Part shown: piece by piece, positions 1 through 6,344 of the stretch
How positions within the stretch are numbered: the stretch's first letter is position 1
How the letters are laid out: each line of letters begins with the position of its first letter
Assembly (NCBI GenBank): GCA_047639575.1
Contig: JBLIOB010000208.1
Location: 1-7,639 of the forward strand
DNA from: JBLIOB01 sp047639575
GTDB lineage: Bacteria > Bacteroidota > Bacteroidia > Flavobacteriales_D > Parvicellaceae
Direction of reading: 5' to 3'
DNA length: 7,639 nucleotides
Program-made: the position numbers and the translations under genes
Notes under the pieces: model-generated
Database searches by the model: none
What the model was told of the DNA's origin: nothing
Seen by the model: only the letters and a program-made list of their open reading frames with translations

Positions 1-1200
1 TTACATTATTCCGTAATGAACGAGAATATTTATGGCACTAAAAAATTACTGGAGCAAGGTGCGGACTTTAGCATAAAAGATGAGCTTGGGAACGCACCAG
101 GAGATTATGTCGATAAATGGAACGTTGAGTTACTTAAATTATGTGGACGTACTCCAGTTAAGGAAATTGAAAACACGCTTTATTTGCAGGATTATTTATT
201 GAAGAGAAAAAGTAGAAGCGATAGTCTTAATGAGGTACGAGATGCGCGTGCAATGACAATAGTCAGATCGGGACAATTTTACCCAAATTTCAACCCCAAC
301 TCAAAAAGAGGTTATTCTGAAGGACAATCAGTACTTGGTTATGCCGTAGAGAAAGAAAAGGTTGATTTAGCACTTGAGTTAATTAAAGAATATGAGAAGC
401 AAAATTGGCTATTGCCAGAAAAAGTACTTCGGCCAGCAGAGCGTAAAGCAAATGTGAAATTGACATTGGCACTGCTAGAGGCAGGAGCAAATCCAAGAGT
501 GCTATGCAAAAACATGGCAGAAAGAAAGTATTCTAGTCACAATTTACATTACCCAGATACAATCATGAAATGGCTGACTTTGAATTATCTAGAGCCGATT
601 TACAATGATGAAACAGGGAAGTACCATTTAGAAGATTATAAATTAACTAGCACGCTAATGGAATTTGATTCAATAATTCCTTTCATAAAATATCGGGTTA
701 CTCCAGTTAGAGTTGGAAGTTATTGGGGATTAGTGGATATAGCAGGCACGATGGCAATGAACGCTGAATATGATTGGGTAGAAGTCATATATCATGGTCG
801 GGATGACTATTACGTTAAGACGTTAAAAAATGGAGTTAAGAATGCAGCTGTCATTAATCATTTTATTAATTACGATGTAGATGAGGTCTCTGGACCTGAA
901 GGAGTTACCGTAGAAGATGTATGGGCAGGTACTGGATATGGAATGAAGTGCATTACGAAAAAAGAAGGGAAGTACGGGGTAGGAATTGCCAGTTCAAAAC
1001 GATTGCGATCGTACGAGGAACCAACTTATGACGAAGCTCAAAAACTCACAGATAATTTGGTGGGGTTGCGTAAAGGTTCCATGTGGGTCACGTATAAATT
1101 TAGTCGGGATAAATTGTCTAAACCGATTTACAGAGGTGTAAAATCAGAAAATGGAATGGCCTACGGATTGAAAAAAGGCAAGTGGAAACTAATCAAATGA
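1..1200 (+). CDS. Ankyrin-repeat / WG-repeat protein, 5' partial
   Basis: The reading frame is open from the first base of the window. The codons before the first in-frame ATG (base 16) read LHYSV, which with the following residues forms an ankyrin repeat (LHYSV...KKLLEQGAD...). The true start is therefore upstream and that ATG is internal. Counting from it, degenerate ankyrin-like helices recur at about residues 105-125 and 147-160 (LALLEAGANP). The C-terminal half carries WG-type beta repeats: YWGLVDIAGTMAMNAEYDWV at 236-255, a weaker unit at about 319-345 (KYGVGIASS...YDEAQKL), and a final AYGLKKGKWKLIK. Both repeat classes are usually protein-binding scaffolds, and no catalytic motif is visible. 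The fragment cannot show whether a signal peptide exists. The gene converges on the MoxR ATPase gene 14 bases away. Repeat class is fairly sure; function is unknown. Confidence 0.8.
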   Translation, partial: LHYSVMNENIYGTKKLLEQGADFSIKDELGNAPGDYVDKWNVELLKLCGRTPVKEIENTLYLQDYLLKRKSRSDSLNEVRDARAMTIVRSGQFYPNFNPNSKRGYSEGQSVLGYAVEKEKVDLALELIKEYEKQNWLLPEKVLRPAERKANVKLTLALLEAGANPRVLCKNMAERKYSSHNLHYPDTIMKWLTLNYLEPIYNDETGKYHLEDYKLTSTLMEFDSIIPFIKYRVTPVRVGSYWGLVDIAGTMAMNAEYDWVEVIYHGRDDYYVKTLKNGVKNAAVINHFINYDVDEVSGPEGVTVEDVWAGTGYGMKCITKKEGKYGVGIASSKRLRSYEEPTYDEAQKLTDNLVGLRKGSMWVTYKFSRDKLSKPIYRGVKSENGMAYGLKKGKWKLIK

Positions 1201-1205
1201 TTAGT
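1188..1205. terminator. Candidate shared terminator hairpin at convergent gene ends
   Basis: ACTAATCA (1188-1195) and TGATTAGT (1198-1205) are perfect inverted arms around AA. A realistic fold is a 7-bp stem with a 4-base loop. The hairpin includes the TGA stop of the ankyrin/WG gene and lies just before the stop of the opposing ATPase gene, where a bidirectional terminator would sit. It is AT-rich and neither side has a long T run, so termination activity is an inference. Confidence 0.35.
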
Positions 1206-1214
1206 GTTATATCC

Positions 1215-2027
1215 TTAAAGTAACAATTGTTGATCCCTCTCGTTTTTCAAAAGTGCTCCAGAGTAAGGGAAATCTCCTTTTCCTGCTTGCCAATTATCTA
1301 ACTCTTCCGCTGTAATTTTCCCGATCGCCAATAACTTTAACCAATCCACAATTTCGCTTGTAGATGGCTTCTTTTTAATTGCACGAACATTTCTGATTTG
1401 GTAGAATACATCCATAGCCGACTTCATCATTTTTTCATCCAAATCTTCAAAATGAACATCAACAATTCTCTTTAGCGTTTCCCTATCTGGAAACGCGATA
1501 AAATGAAAGAAGCATCTTCGTAAAAATGCATCCGGTAATTCTTTCTCATTGTTAGAAGTAATAATAATGATCGGACGGTGTTTAGCTCTAATTGTTCTCT
1601 GTGTTTCATAACAGAAGAATTCCATCTTATCAAGTTCTAACAATAAATCATTTGGGAATTCGATATCTGCCTTGTCAATCTCATCAATGAGTAATATGAC
1701 TTGCTCCTCGCTTTCAAAGGCATCCCACAATTTTCCTTTTACAATGTAGTTTGCGATGTCGTGAACTTTTTCATCTCCTAATTGAGAATCTCGTAATCTA
1801 GAAACAGCATCATACTCATATAACCCTTGTTGGGCTGTAGTCGTAGACTTAATGTGCCAAGTGATGATTCGTTTATTTAAGGCTTTTGAAATTTCGAATG
1901 CCAGTAAAGTTTTGCCAGTTCCTGGTTCTCCCTTTACAATAAGCGGCTTTTCTAATTGTACCGAGGCATTAACTGCAACTTGCAATCCATCGGATGCGAT
2001 ATAAGTATCTGTTCCTTTAAAACTCAT
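1215..2027 (-). CDS. MoxR-family AAA+ ATPase
   Basis: A 270-residue single-domain AAA+ ATPase. Visible motifs are Walker A GEPGTGKT (33-40), Walker B VILLIDEID (110-118), sensor 1 in IIIITSN (153-159), an arginine-finger region LPDAFLRRC (164-172), and a helical lid with KKPSTSEIVDWLKLL (219-233). The lid resembles the sensor-2 region of MoxR-type proteins such as CoxD. MoxR ATPases generally act as cytoplasmic chaperones that use ATP to insert cofactors or remodel a target complex, typically with a VWA-domain partner encoded next door. No VWA gene is visible here: the gene stands alone, convergent with the ankyrin/WG gene and divergent from a small unrecognised gene. The ATG start is preceded by an A/T-rich leader without Shine-Dalgarno, and the conserved domain begins soon after it. 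Family call is firm; the client is unknown. Confidence 0.9.
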   Translation of the reverse strand: MSFKGTDTYIASDGLQVAVNASVQLEKPLIVKGEPGTGKTLLAFEISKALNKRIITWHIKSTTTAQQGLYEYDAVSRLRDSQLGDEKVHDIANYIVKGKLWDAFESEEQVILLIDEIDKADIEFPNDLLLELDKMEFFCYETQRTIRAKHRPIIIITSNNEKELPDAFLRRCFFHFIAFPDRETLKRIVDVHFEDLDEKMMKSAMDVFYQIRNVRAIKKKPSTSEIVDWLKLLAIGKITAEELDNWQAGKGDFPYSGALLKNERDQQLLL

Positions 2028-2058
2028 GTTTCAAAGTTAACAATGATTAACATGAAAA

Positions 2059-2071
2059 TTGAATCGTTCAA
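2059..2071. promoter_or_regulatory. 13-bp palindrome, possible operator (site 1)
   Basis: The sequence TTGAATCGTTCAA has perfect 5-base inverted arms (TTGAA/TTCAA) around a 3-base centre. It lies 32 bases upstream of the MoxR-type ATPase start. A second palindrome with the same size, spacing and outer bases lies 29 bp away centre to centre. The form suits a dimeric transcription factor, but no regulator gene is nearby, so the role is inferred. Confidence 0.3.
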
Positions 2072-2087
2072 CCATCTTTTCCGTTCA

Positions 2088-2100
2088 TTGATATAATCAA
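2088..2100. promoter_or_regulatory. 13-bp palindrome, possible operator (site 2)
   Basis: The sequence TTGATATAATCAA has perfect 5-base inverted arms (TTGAT/ATCAA) around ATA, matching site 1 at the outer four bases of each arm (TTGA...TCAA). It lies roughly mid-way in the divergent intergenic region, 108 bases before the small downstream gene. It contains TATAAT at 2092-2097, but without a matching -35 element and in a phylum whose main sigma factor prefers a different -7 box. Confidence 0.3.
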
Positions 2101-2207
2101 ACACATCAACTTCAAGTAGCCGTTAAACCTTGGCACACATCTTGAGTCTAAAAAATAGAAATAACTACCCGAGACTTCAGATAAAGTCGCCACCTAAAAA
2201 TTAAAAT

Positions 2208-2462
2208 ATGGAGTTGATAGAAAGAATTAAAATAGTATTAGATCAGCATGGAATTGATCAAGACAGAGAAATAATAATTAGATCGTCCACCGGTTCACTT
2301 TATCATGTGCCAATTAGCAGATTATTAGACGTGATATCTAACCTTTATCAAAAGCAACAAAGTATCATTTCAGTGAAGCTGGATGAAGTTGAATCTTGTG
2401 CTAATTTGTTAATGGACTTTATGTACTATTTAGCAAAGCCTCTAGCTAAAATAAAAATCTAA
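2208..2462 (+). CDS. Unrecognised 84-residue protein
   Basis: I do not recognise this family. The protein has 84 residues with no signal peptide, no membrane segment and no cysteine-pair metal motif. The pattern suggests an N-terminal helix (ELIERIKIVLDQHG), a short strand pair around residues 22-34 (EIIIRSSTGSLYHVP), and then mostly helix to the C terminus. It is bounded by plausible non-coding gaps on both sides, begins with ATG behind an A-rich leader typical of Bacteroidota, and uses ordinary codons, which favours a real gene. Its start is 180 bases from the divergent MoxR-type ATPase start, so the two may share the regulatory region. It is probably a small cytoplasmic protein; no function can be assigned. 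Confidence 0.6.
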   Translation: MELIERIKIVLDQHGIDQDREIIIRSSTGSLYHVPISRLLDVISNLYQKQQSIISVKLDEVESCANLLMDFMYYLAKPLAKIKI

Positions 2463-2501
2463 TCAGATACTAGAAAACACACCACACTTAATATATTGTT
2501 C

Positions 2502-2525
2502 CAATTTTTTTATGAAAAAAGATTG
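2502..2525. repeat. A/T-rich inverted repeat downstream of the small gene
   Basis: CAATTTTTTT (2502-2511) and AAAAAGATTG (2516-2525) can pair over 10 bp, with one G-U wobble, around the loop ATGA. It lies 40 bases after the 84-residue gene and 50 bases before the membrane protein gene. It could be a weak end-of-transcript hairpin, but the stem is nearly all A-T and no separate T tract follows, so no terminator is claimed. Confidence 0.3.
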
Positions 2526-2575
2526 AAATTGAACTCTATCTAATTAAGGTTGTACAGTGTAACGAAATCTAAAAG

Positions 2576-3205
2576 ATGAATTATCTTATTAAACAGACTA
2601 AAATGAAAACCACAAATAGCATCTCTTTGCTTGGCGTTCTTTTTATTGCAGGTATTCTACCTGTGTCTTCTGTTGCCCTACATTCTATGGGTTGGATTTC
2701 AATACGAGCAATGATTATTCCTAATGTAATCATGATCTCTATCTGCTGTTATCACTTATTTAATGACGATACTTTAAAGAAATTAGTCACCCGAGGATGG
2801 GTCGGTGGAATTGTAGCTGTGTTATTATACGATTTGGCAAGAATCCCGTTTATCTATTTAGGTTGGGACGACTTTATTCCTGGCTTAGGTGGATGGATCG
2901 TTGGATCCGAAGAAAACTTTGCCGTAGGTTATCTATGGAGATACCTCGGTAATGGAGCTGGTTTAGGACTTGGTTTCGCAGTCCTTTGCCATTTATTTAA
3001 GTTTAAAAAAATTATCCTAGCCGGATTAGTATACGGCATTGGAGTGTTCCTAGCGCTTGATATCGTATTAATGGTTTCGGAAAATGCGCAGAGTATGATG
3101 TTTAAAATTACTCCGCTTACTTTTACGGGAAGCCTTGTTGGCCATGCAGTGTACGGTCTTTCAATTGGCTTTATGGTCGATAGAATGACTAAGTCCAAAA
3201 AATAG
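2576..3205 (+). CDS. Six-helix integral membrane protein of unknown function
   Basis: A 209-residue hydrophobic protein with about six predicted transmembrane segments, near residues 16-35, 43-62, 74-95, 117-140, 146-167 and 184-202. Basic residues fall in short loops and at both ends (KKLVTR, KFKK, DRMTKSKK), consistent with an inner-membrane protein. Glycine-rich helices (GWVGGIVAVLLYD, GNGAGLGLGF) and a C-terminal GHAVYGLSIGF motif recall several small uncharacterised membrane families with an H-x-x-Y-G-L-x-x-G ending, but I cannot name one safely. No transport or catalytic signature is visible. ATG at 2576 is used; ATG at 2603 (residue 10) is an equally workable start because both precede the first helix. 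It has no obvious operon partner: upstream is a gap with an inverted repeat, and downstream is a likely terminator. Confidence 0.75.
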   Translation: MNYLIKQTKMKTTNSISLLGVLFIAGILPVSSVALHSMGWISIRAMIIPNVIMISICCYHLFNDDTLKKLVTRGWVGGIVAVLLYDLARIPFIYLGWDDFIPGLGGWIVGSEENFAVGYLWRYLGNGAGLGLGFAVLCHLFKFKKIILAGLVYGIGVFLALDIVLMVSENAQSMMFKITPLTFTGSLVGHAVYGLSIGFMVDRMTKSKK

Positions 3206-3245
3206 TACAATTCTCACTACTCAATTTTTTCTTTTCCCTTTTCTC
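3197..3245 (+). terminator. Candidate A/T hairpin plus pyrimidine tract after the membrane protein gene
   Basis: AAAAAATAGTA (3197-3207) can pair with TACT (3218-3221) and, past a 2-base bulge, ATTTTTT (3224-3230). This gives an 11-bp stem that covers the TAG stop codon. The descending arm runs directly into an uninterrupted pyrimidine tract (3225-3245). The geometry resembles an intrinsic terminator, but the stem is weak because only one G-C pair is present. The same tract lies 29 bases before the biotin carboxylase start and could instead act in that leader. Confidence 0.35.
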
Positions 3246-3274
3246 AATTACGGTTAAAACAATATCTTCACCGT

Positions 3275-4750
3275 ATGGATAAAATACTTGTTGCGAATAG
3301 AGGAGAGATTGCACTAAGAGTAATGCGCTCATGCAAGGAGATGGGGATCAAGACAGTTGCTGTTTATTCTGAGGCCGATCGAAATGCACCTTTTGTACGA
3401 TATGCTGATGAAGCAGTTTGCATTGGACCACCAGCAAGTTCTGAAAGCTATTTAAGAGGAGATAAAATTCTTGACGTTTGTCGCGAATTAGGAGTGGATG
3501 GAATTCATCCGGGATATGGCTTTTTATCCGAAAATGCTGAGTTTACAAGAGCTGCTACCAAAGCAGGAATCATTTTTATAGGACCTTCGCCAGAAGCGAT
3601 GGAAGTGATGGGCGATAAGCTAGCGGCTAAGGCTGCGGTGAAAGGATATGATATCCCAATGGTTCCAGGTACAGACCATGCAATCACCGATATCGAAGCT
3701 GCAAAAGTAAAAGCAAAAGAAATTGGCTTTCCTATTCTAATAAAAGCTTCTGCCGGTGGTGGAGGTAAGGGAATGAGAGTCGTAGAAAACGAATCTGAGT
3801 TTGTGGACCAAATGAACCGGGCGGTTTCTGAAGCTCAAAATGCATTCGGAAATGGAGCTGTTTTCATTGAGCGATACGTAGGTAACCCGAGACATATTGA
3901 AATTCAAATCTTAGCGGATTCTCATGGCAATGTCCTGTATTTGTTCGAAAGAGAATGCTCAATACAAAGAAGACATCAAAAAGTCATTGAAGAAGCACCA
4001 AGCGTTTGTCTTACGCCCGAACTAAGGAAAGTAATGGGCGAAGCTGCTTGTGATGTTGCTAAAGCATGTAATTATTATGGAGCTGGTACTGTTGAGTTTC
4101 TATATGAAGATGGAAACTTCTACTTCTTAGAGATGAATACGAGGTTACAAGTAGAACATCCGGTTACTGAAATGATAACGGGAATTGACCTTGTAAAAGA
4201 ACAAATTAACGTTGCAAGAGGAGAGGAGCTCTCTTTTAAGCAGGAAGACTTAAAAATAGATGGACACTCGATTGAGGTTAGAGTCTATGCCGAAGACCCT
4301 AGAAATAATTTCCTTCCAGATATTGGTACATTAACCCGATACCGCAGACCGGGTGGATTAGGTGTTAGAGTTGACGATGGTTTTGAAGAAGGGATGGAAA
4401 TTCCTATCTATTATGATCCGATGATATCTAAATTAATTGTTCATGGAAAAGACAGGGAAGATGCTATAGAGCGGATGTTAAGAGCTATCAAAGATTACGA
4501 AGTCGTTGGAATTGAAACGACACTTCCATTCTGTGCTTATACCATAGATCATGAAGCATTCCGTTCCGGAAACTTCACAACGAAATTCGTTAATGAGCAC
4601 TTCCAAGATCCTAAAGTATTAGACACTTACTTTAGTGATGAGGAAGAATTAGCCAAGTTATTTGCTGTAAAATACCATGATGATAACAAGCATGCTGGCT
4701 TTCATATCAAACAAAACGGAATCTCTAAGTGGAAAATTAACAGAAGATAG
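3275..4750 (+). CDS. accC: Biotin carboxylase subunit of an acyl-CoA carboxylase
   Basis: A 491-residue cytoplasmic ATP-grasp enzyme that carboxylates biotin on a carrier protein using ATP and bicarbonate, the first half-reaction of acetyl- or propionyl-CoA carboxylase. All expected residues are visible, at a constant offset of -2 from E. coli AccC: K115, K157, the glycine loop GGGGKGM (161-167), H207, K236, E274, E286, N288, R290, E294 and R336. HPGYGFLSEN (78-87) lies in the N-terminal domain and YDPMISKLIVHG (380-391) in the C-terminal domain. It is about 40 residues longer than E. coli AccC (449), ending in a charged tail with SKWKINRR. This length and tail recall the stand-alone biotin carboxylases of Bacteroidota acyl-CoA carboxylases. 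No fused biotin domain, carrier gene or carboxyltransferase gene is in the window. ATG start, with no Shine-Dalgarno. The acceptor acyl-CoA cannot be deduced from this subunit. Confidence 0.95.
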   Translation: MDKILVANRGEIALRVMRSCKEMGIKTVAVYSEADRNAPFVRYADEAVCIGPPASSESYLRGDKILDVCRELGVDGIHPGYGFLSENAEFTRAATKAGIIFIGPSPEAMEVMGDKLAAKAAVKGYDIPMVPGTDHAITDIEAAKVKAKEIGFPILIKASAGGGGKGMRVVENESEFVDQMNRAVSEAQNAFGNGAVFIERYVGNPRHIEIQILADSHGNVLYLFERECSIQRRHQKVIEEAPSVCLTPELRKVMGEAACDVAKACNYYGAGTVEFLYEDGNFYFLEMNTRLQVEHPVTEMITGIDLVKEQINVARGEELSFKQEDLKIDGHSIEVRVYAEDPRNNFLPDIGTLTRYRRPGGLGVRVDDGFEEGMEIPIYYDPMISKLIVHGKDREDAIERMLRAIKDYEVVGIETTLPFCAYTIDHEAFRSGNFTTKFVNEHFQDPKVLDTYFSDEEELAKLFAVKYHDDNKHAGFHIKQNGISKWKINRR

Positions 4751-4780
4751 TTTGCTTTGGCACTCATTTTGGCCCCAATA

Positions 4781-5461
4781 ATGAATAGTAGCAGGATATT
4801 TGGATTCATGATTTTAATATTGGCTTTTTCGTCCTGTGCTAATTCCTATAAAGATTATTATTACCAACTCGAGGATTTTGAAATTCCTAAATATTATGTT
4901 TTCAAAACAACTGAAGACACAACTCAAGTTCAGTATTGGAAGGTTTCTAGTGATCTAAAAAAGAAGCTATTAATTACAGAAGTATTCGATAAAAATTTCA
5001 AAAGCATAGAATATTTTTCTGAAAAACATGGTTCAAAAGGTGCCGAGCTGGTTGAGTTTAATCAGATTCAGGATACGACAATTACAAGAACCACCCCGAT
5101 TGATAAGCAAGTGTTTTTATGGAACCCCAAAACGTCCTATAAATATTCAGTGAACTACGAAGATCAAAATGGCCCAACGGAATTCAGCAAAACGCGAGAA
5201 TTGATTGGCCTAGATAGTGTTACAGTTTTTAATGAGAAGTTCGAAGCATTAAAAATGAAAGGTTCGTATCATATTAAGTATAAGAAGTTCAATCAGACAA
5301 ACTTCTTTTGGCAATACAGTTTCTATACCAAGGATCACGGATTTGTTAAGTACGTTCGATTCTTTTCAGACCAAACAATAAGAACACTTCTCGTTGATAG
5401 TATCCTTTGTGAGGATGAGTGGAATTCTCTTATGAAAAGTAGACCACTTCAAAACCCTTGA
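4781..5461 (+). CDS. Putative lipoprotein, unknown function
   Basis: The frame extends back to a TTG at 4757, but the ATG at 4781 is the better start. It gives MNSSRIFGFMILILAFSSC, a lipoprotein signal peptide with a basic N-region, a hydrophobic core and a lipobox FSSC with the lipidated cysteine at residue 19. The mature 208 residues look rich in beta strands and aromatic residues, with no cysteine-pair or enzyme signature. The stretch KTRELIGLDSVTVFNEKFEALKM (137-159), followed by FFWQYSFY (175-182) and GFVKYVRFF (187-195), recalls the sheet pattern of DUF3108- or LolA-like periplasmic proteins. That is a resemblance only. It begins 30 bases after the biotin carboxylase gene and is followed by a hairpin, so the two genes are probably cotranscribed. 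I do not recognise the family. Confidence 0.75.
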   Translation: MNSSRIFGFMILILAFSSCANSYKDYYYQLEDFEIPKYYVFKTTEDTTQVQYWKVSSDLKKKLLITEVFDKNFKSIEYFSEKHGSKGAELVEFNQIQDTTITRTTPIDKQVFLWNPKTSYKYSVNYEDQNGPTEFSKTRELIGLDSVTVFNEKFEALKMKGSYHIKYKKFNQTNFFWQYSFYTKDHGFVKYVRFFSDQTIRTLLVDSILCEDEWNSLMKSRPLQNP

Positions 5462-5497
5462 GGATTTTGATGTTTTACTATTTTAAAAACAAACTCG

Positions 5498-5545
5498 AAT
5501 CTTCCAGATTAAATAAGAGTAATCTGGCAGGTTACTTTTCTTTCC
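5498..5545 (+). terminator. Probable intrinsic terminator after the biotin carboxylase-lipoprotein unit
   Basis: CCAGATTA (5504-5511) and TAATCTGG (5520-5527) form a perfect 8-bp stem around an 8-base loop. Past one mismatch the stem extends outward by five more pairs (5498-5502 with 5529-5533, one of them G-U). A T-rich run (ACTTTTCTTT, 5534-5543) follows on the + strand. It starts 36 bases after the lipoprotein stop, where the transcript should end. It is the strongest terminator-like structure in the window. Confidence 0.55.
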
Positions 5546-5648
5546 TGTAATAGATTGACTATTAGCACGTTATTAAAACGAGCTGAAAGCGAAATTATCG
5601 TAATCGCCTTGTAACTAAAAGGGTACGATGATTGTTATATAAATAAGA

Positions 5649-6344
5649 GTGAGAGTTATCATTTTCATATTAATGTTATTTCCTTTTCTGAGTATAGCTC
5701 AGGAACCTGACTCTGTTGCGACCAAAATTGTTTATGATGGCGATACAATGGCCTTTGATTTACTTCCTGCTGTTCCAGTAGGAGAGGGAGGTCAAGAGTT
5801 TTGGGCCAATTACCATCATGCAATGAAGTGGGTGCCAAAGATTTACTATTATTCAGCCTTGATCAAGGAACTTTCTGTAATGCACGATTCTGTTCTAGGG
5901 AGTTTAGAAACTAGAAAAGAGCAAATAAAATACGTGAGGAAAAATAAAAAGGACGTTAAAAAGGAATTTGGAGCAGCGATCAAAGAAATGTCTACCACCA
6001 GAAGTTTCTATATGATTAAACTCATAGATCGGGAGACGGATAAAATGGCTTACGAAATATTGGCTGGGTACATAGGGAAGCCTAAAGCATCTATGTGGCA
6101 GATGATATCAAGACTTGGCGGGGCAAACCTAAAAGAACATTATGATGCACAGGGGGACGATGGATATATTGAATTAGTCGTAAGACAGATCGAAGATGGT
6201 TCTTTAGAATTTGAAGATCACTCTCCAAAAACAGAAGATGGGAAAAAAGCCCTAAGCAAAAGGAAGGCCAAAATCGAAAAACGAAGGTTAAAGGAAGAGG
6301 CTAAGAAAAAGTTGGAGAATGATGGAAAAGAAGCTAGTAATTAA
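5649..6344 (+). CDS. DUF4294 family protein with signal peptide
   Basis: A 231-residue protein that I recognise as DUF4294, a Bacteroidota family of unknown function. The core spans about residues 57-182: KWVPKIYYYSALIKEL, a lysine-rich helix (KYVRKNKKDVKKEF), the conserved MIKLIDRETDKMAYEI (122-137), and the stretch from WQMISRLGGANLKEHYD (150-166) to VVRQIEDGSLE. The N terminus MRVIIFILMLFPFLSIAQ is a signal peptide with likely cleavage after SIA, so the protein is exported, probably to the periplasm. The C-terminal tail (about 199-226) is highly charged and lysine-rich. The start is GTG at 5649. An in-frame TAA at 5640-5642 rules out the upstream ATG, and the next internal ATG would destroy the signal peptide. 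It converges on the peptidase gene with three bases between stops. Confidence 0.85.
   Translation: MRVIIFILMLFPFLSIAQEPDSVATKIVYDGDTMAFDLLPAVPVGEGGQEFWANYHHAMKWVPKIYYYSALIKELSVMHDSVLGSLETRKEQIKYVRKNKKDVKKEFGAAIKEMSTTRSFYMIKLIDRETDKMAYEILAGYIGKPKASMWQMISRLGGANLKEHYDAQGDDGYIELVVRQIEDGSLEFEDHSPKTEDGKKALSKRKAKIEKRRLKEEAKKKLENDGKEASN

Noticed and set aside
16..18. ATG as the start of the ankyrin/WG gene
   Set aside because: The five codons before it complete the LHYSV part of an ankyrin repeat and the frame is open to the window edge, so the gene is truncated.
2032..2039. TAACTTTG on the minus strand as the Bacteroidota -7 promoter box for the MoxR-type ATPase
   Set aside because: It matches TAnnTTTG exactly but ends four bases before the ATG, implying a leaderless transcript, and no TTG element sits at the usual distance upstream. 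Too weak to annotate without transcript mapping.
2092..2097. TATAAT as a sigma-70 -10 box
   Set aside because: There is no TTGACA-like element at the right distance, and Bacteroidota promoters normally use a TAnnTTTG -7 box. It is better explained as the centre of the palindrome.
2929..3210. 93-residue open frame on the minus strand
   Set aside because: It lies antisense to the membrane protein gene, has no domain or signal peptide, and the opposite strand gives a coherent multi-helix protein.
3505..3687. 60-residue open frame on the minus strand
   Set aside because: It lies entirely antisense to the well-supported biotin carboxylase active-site region, so it is a shadow frame.
4757..4780. 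TTG start extending the lipoprotein by eight residues
   Set aside because: It adds a hydrophobic stretch before the natural signal peptide N-region. The ATG at 4781 gives a textbook lipoprotein signal with the cysteine at residue 19.
5470..5550. 26-residue open frame after the lipoprotein gene
   Set aside because: It is short, overlaps the terminator-like hairpin and shows no leader or recognisable features.
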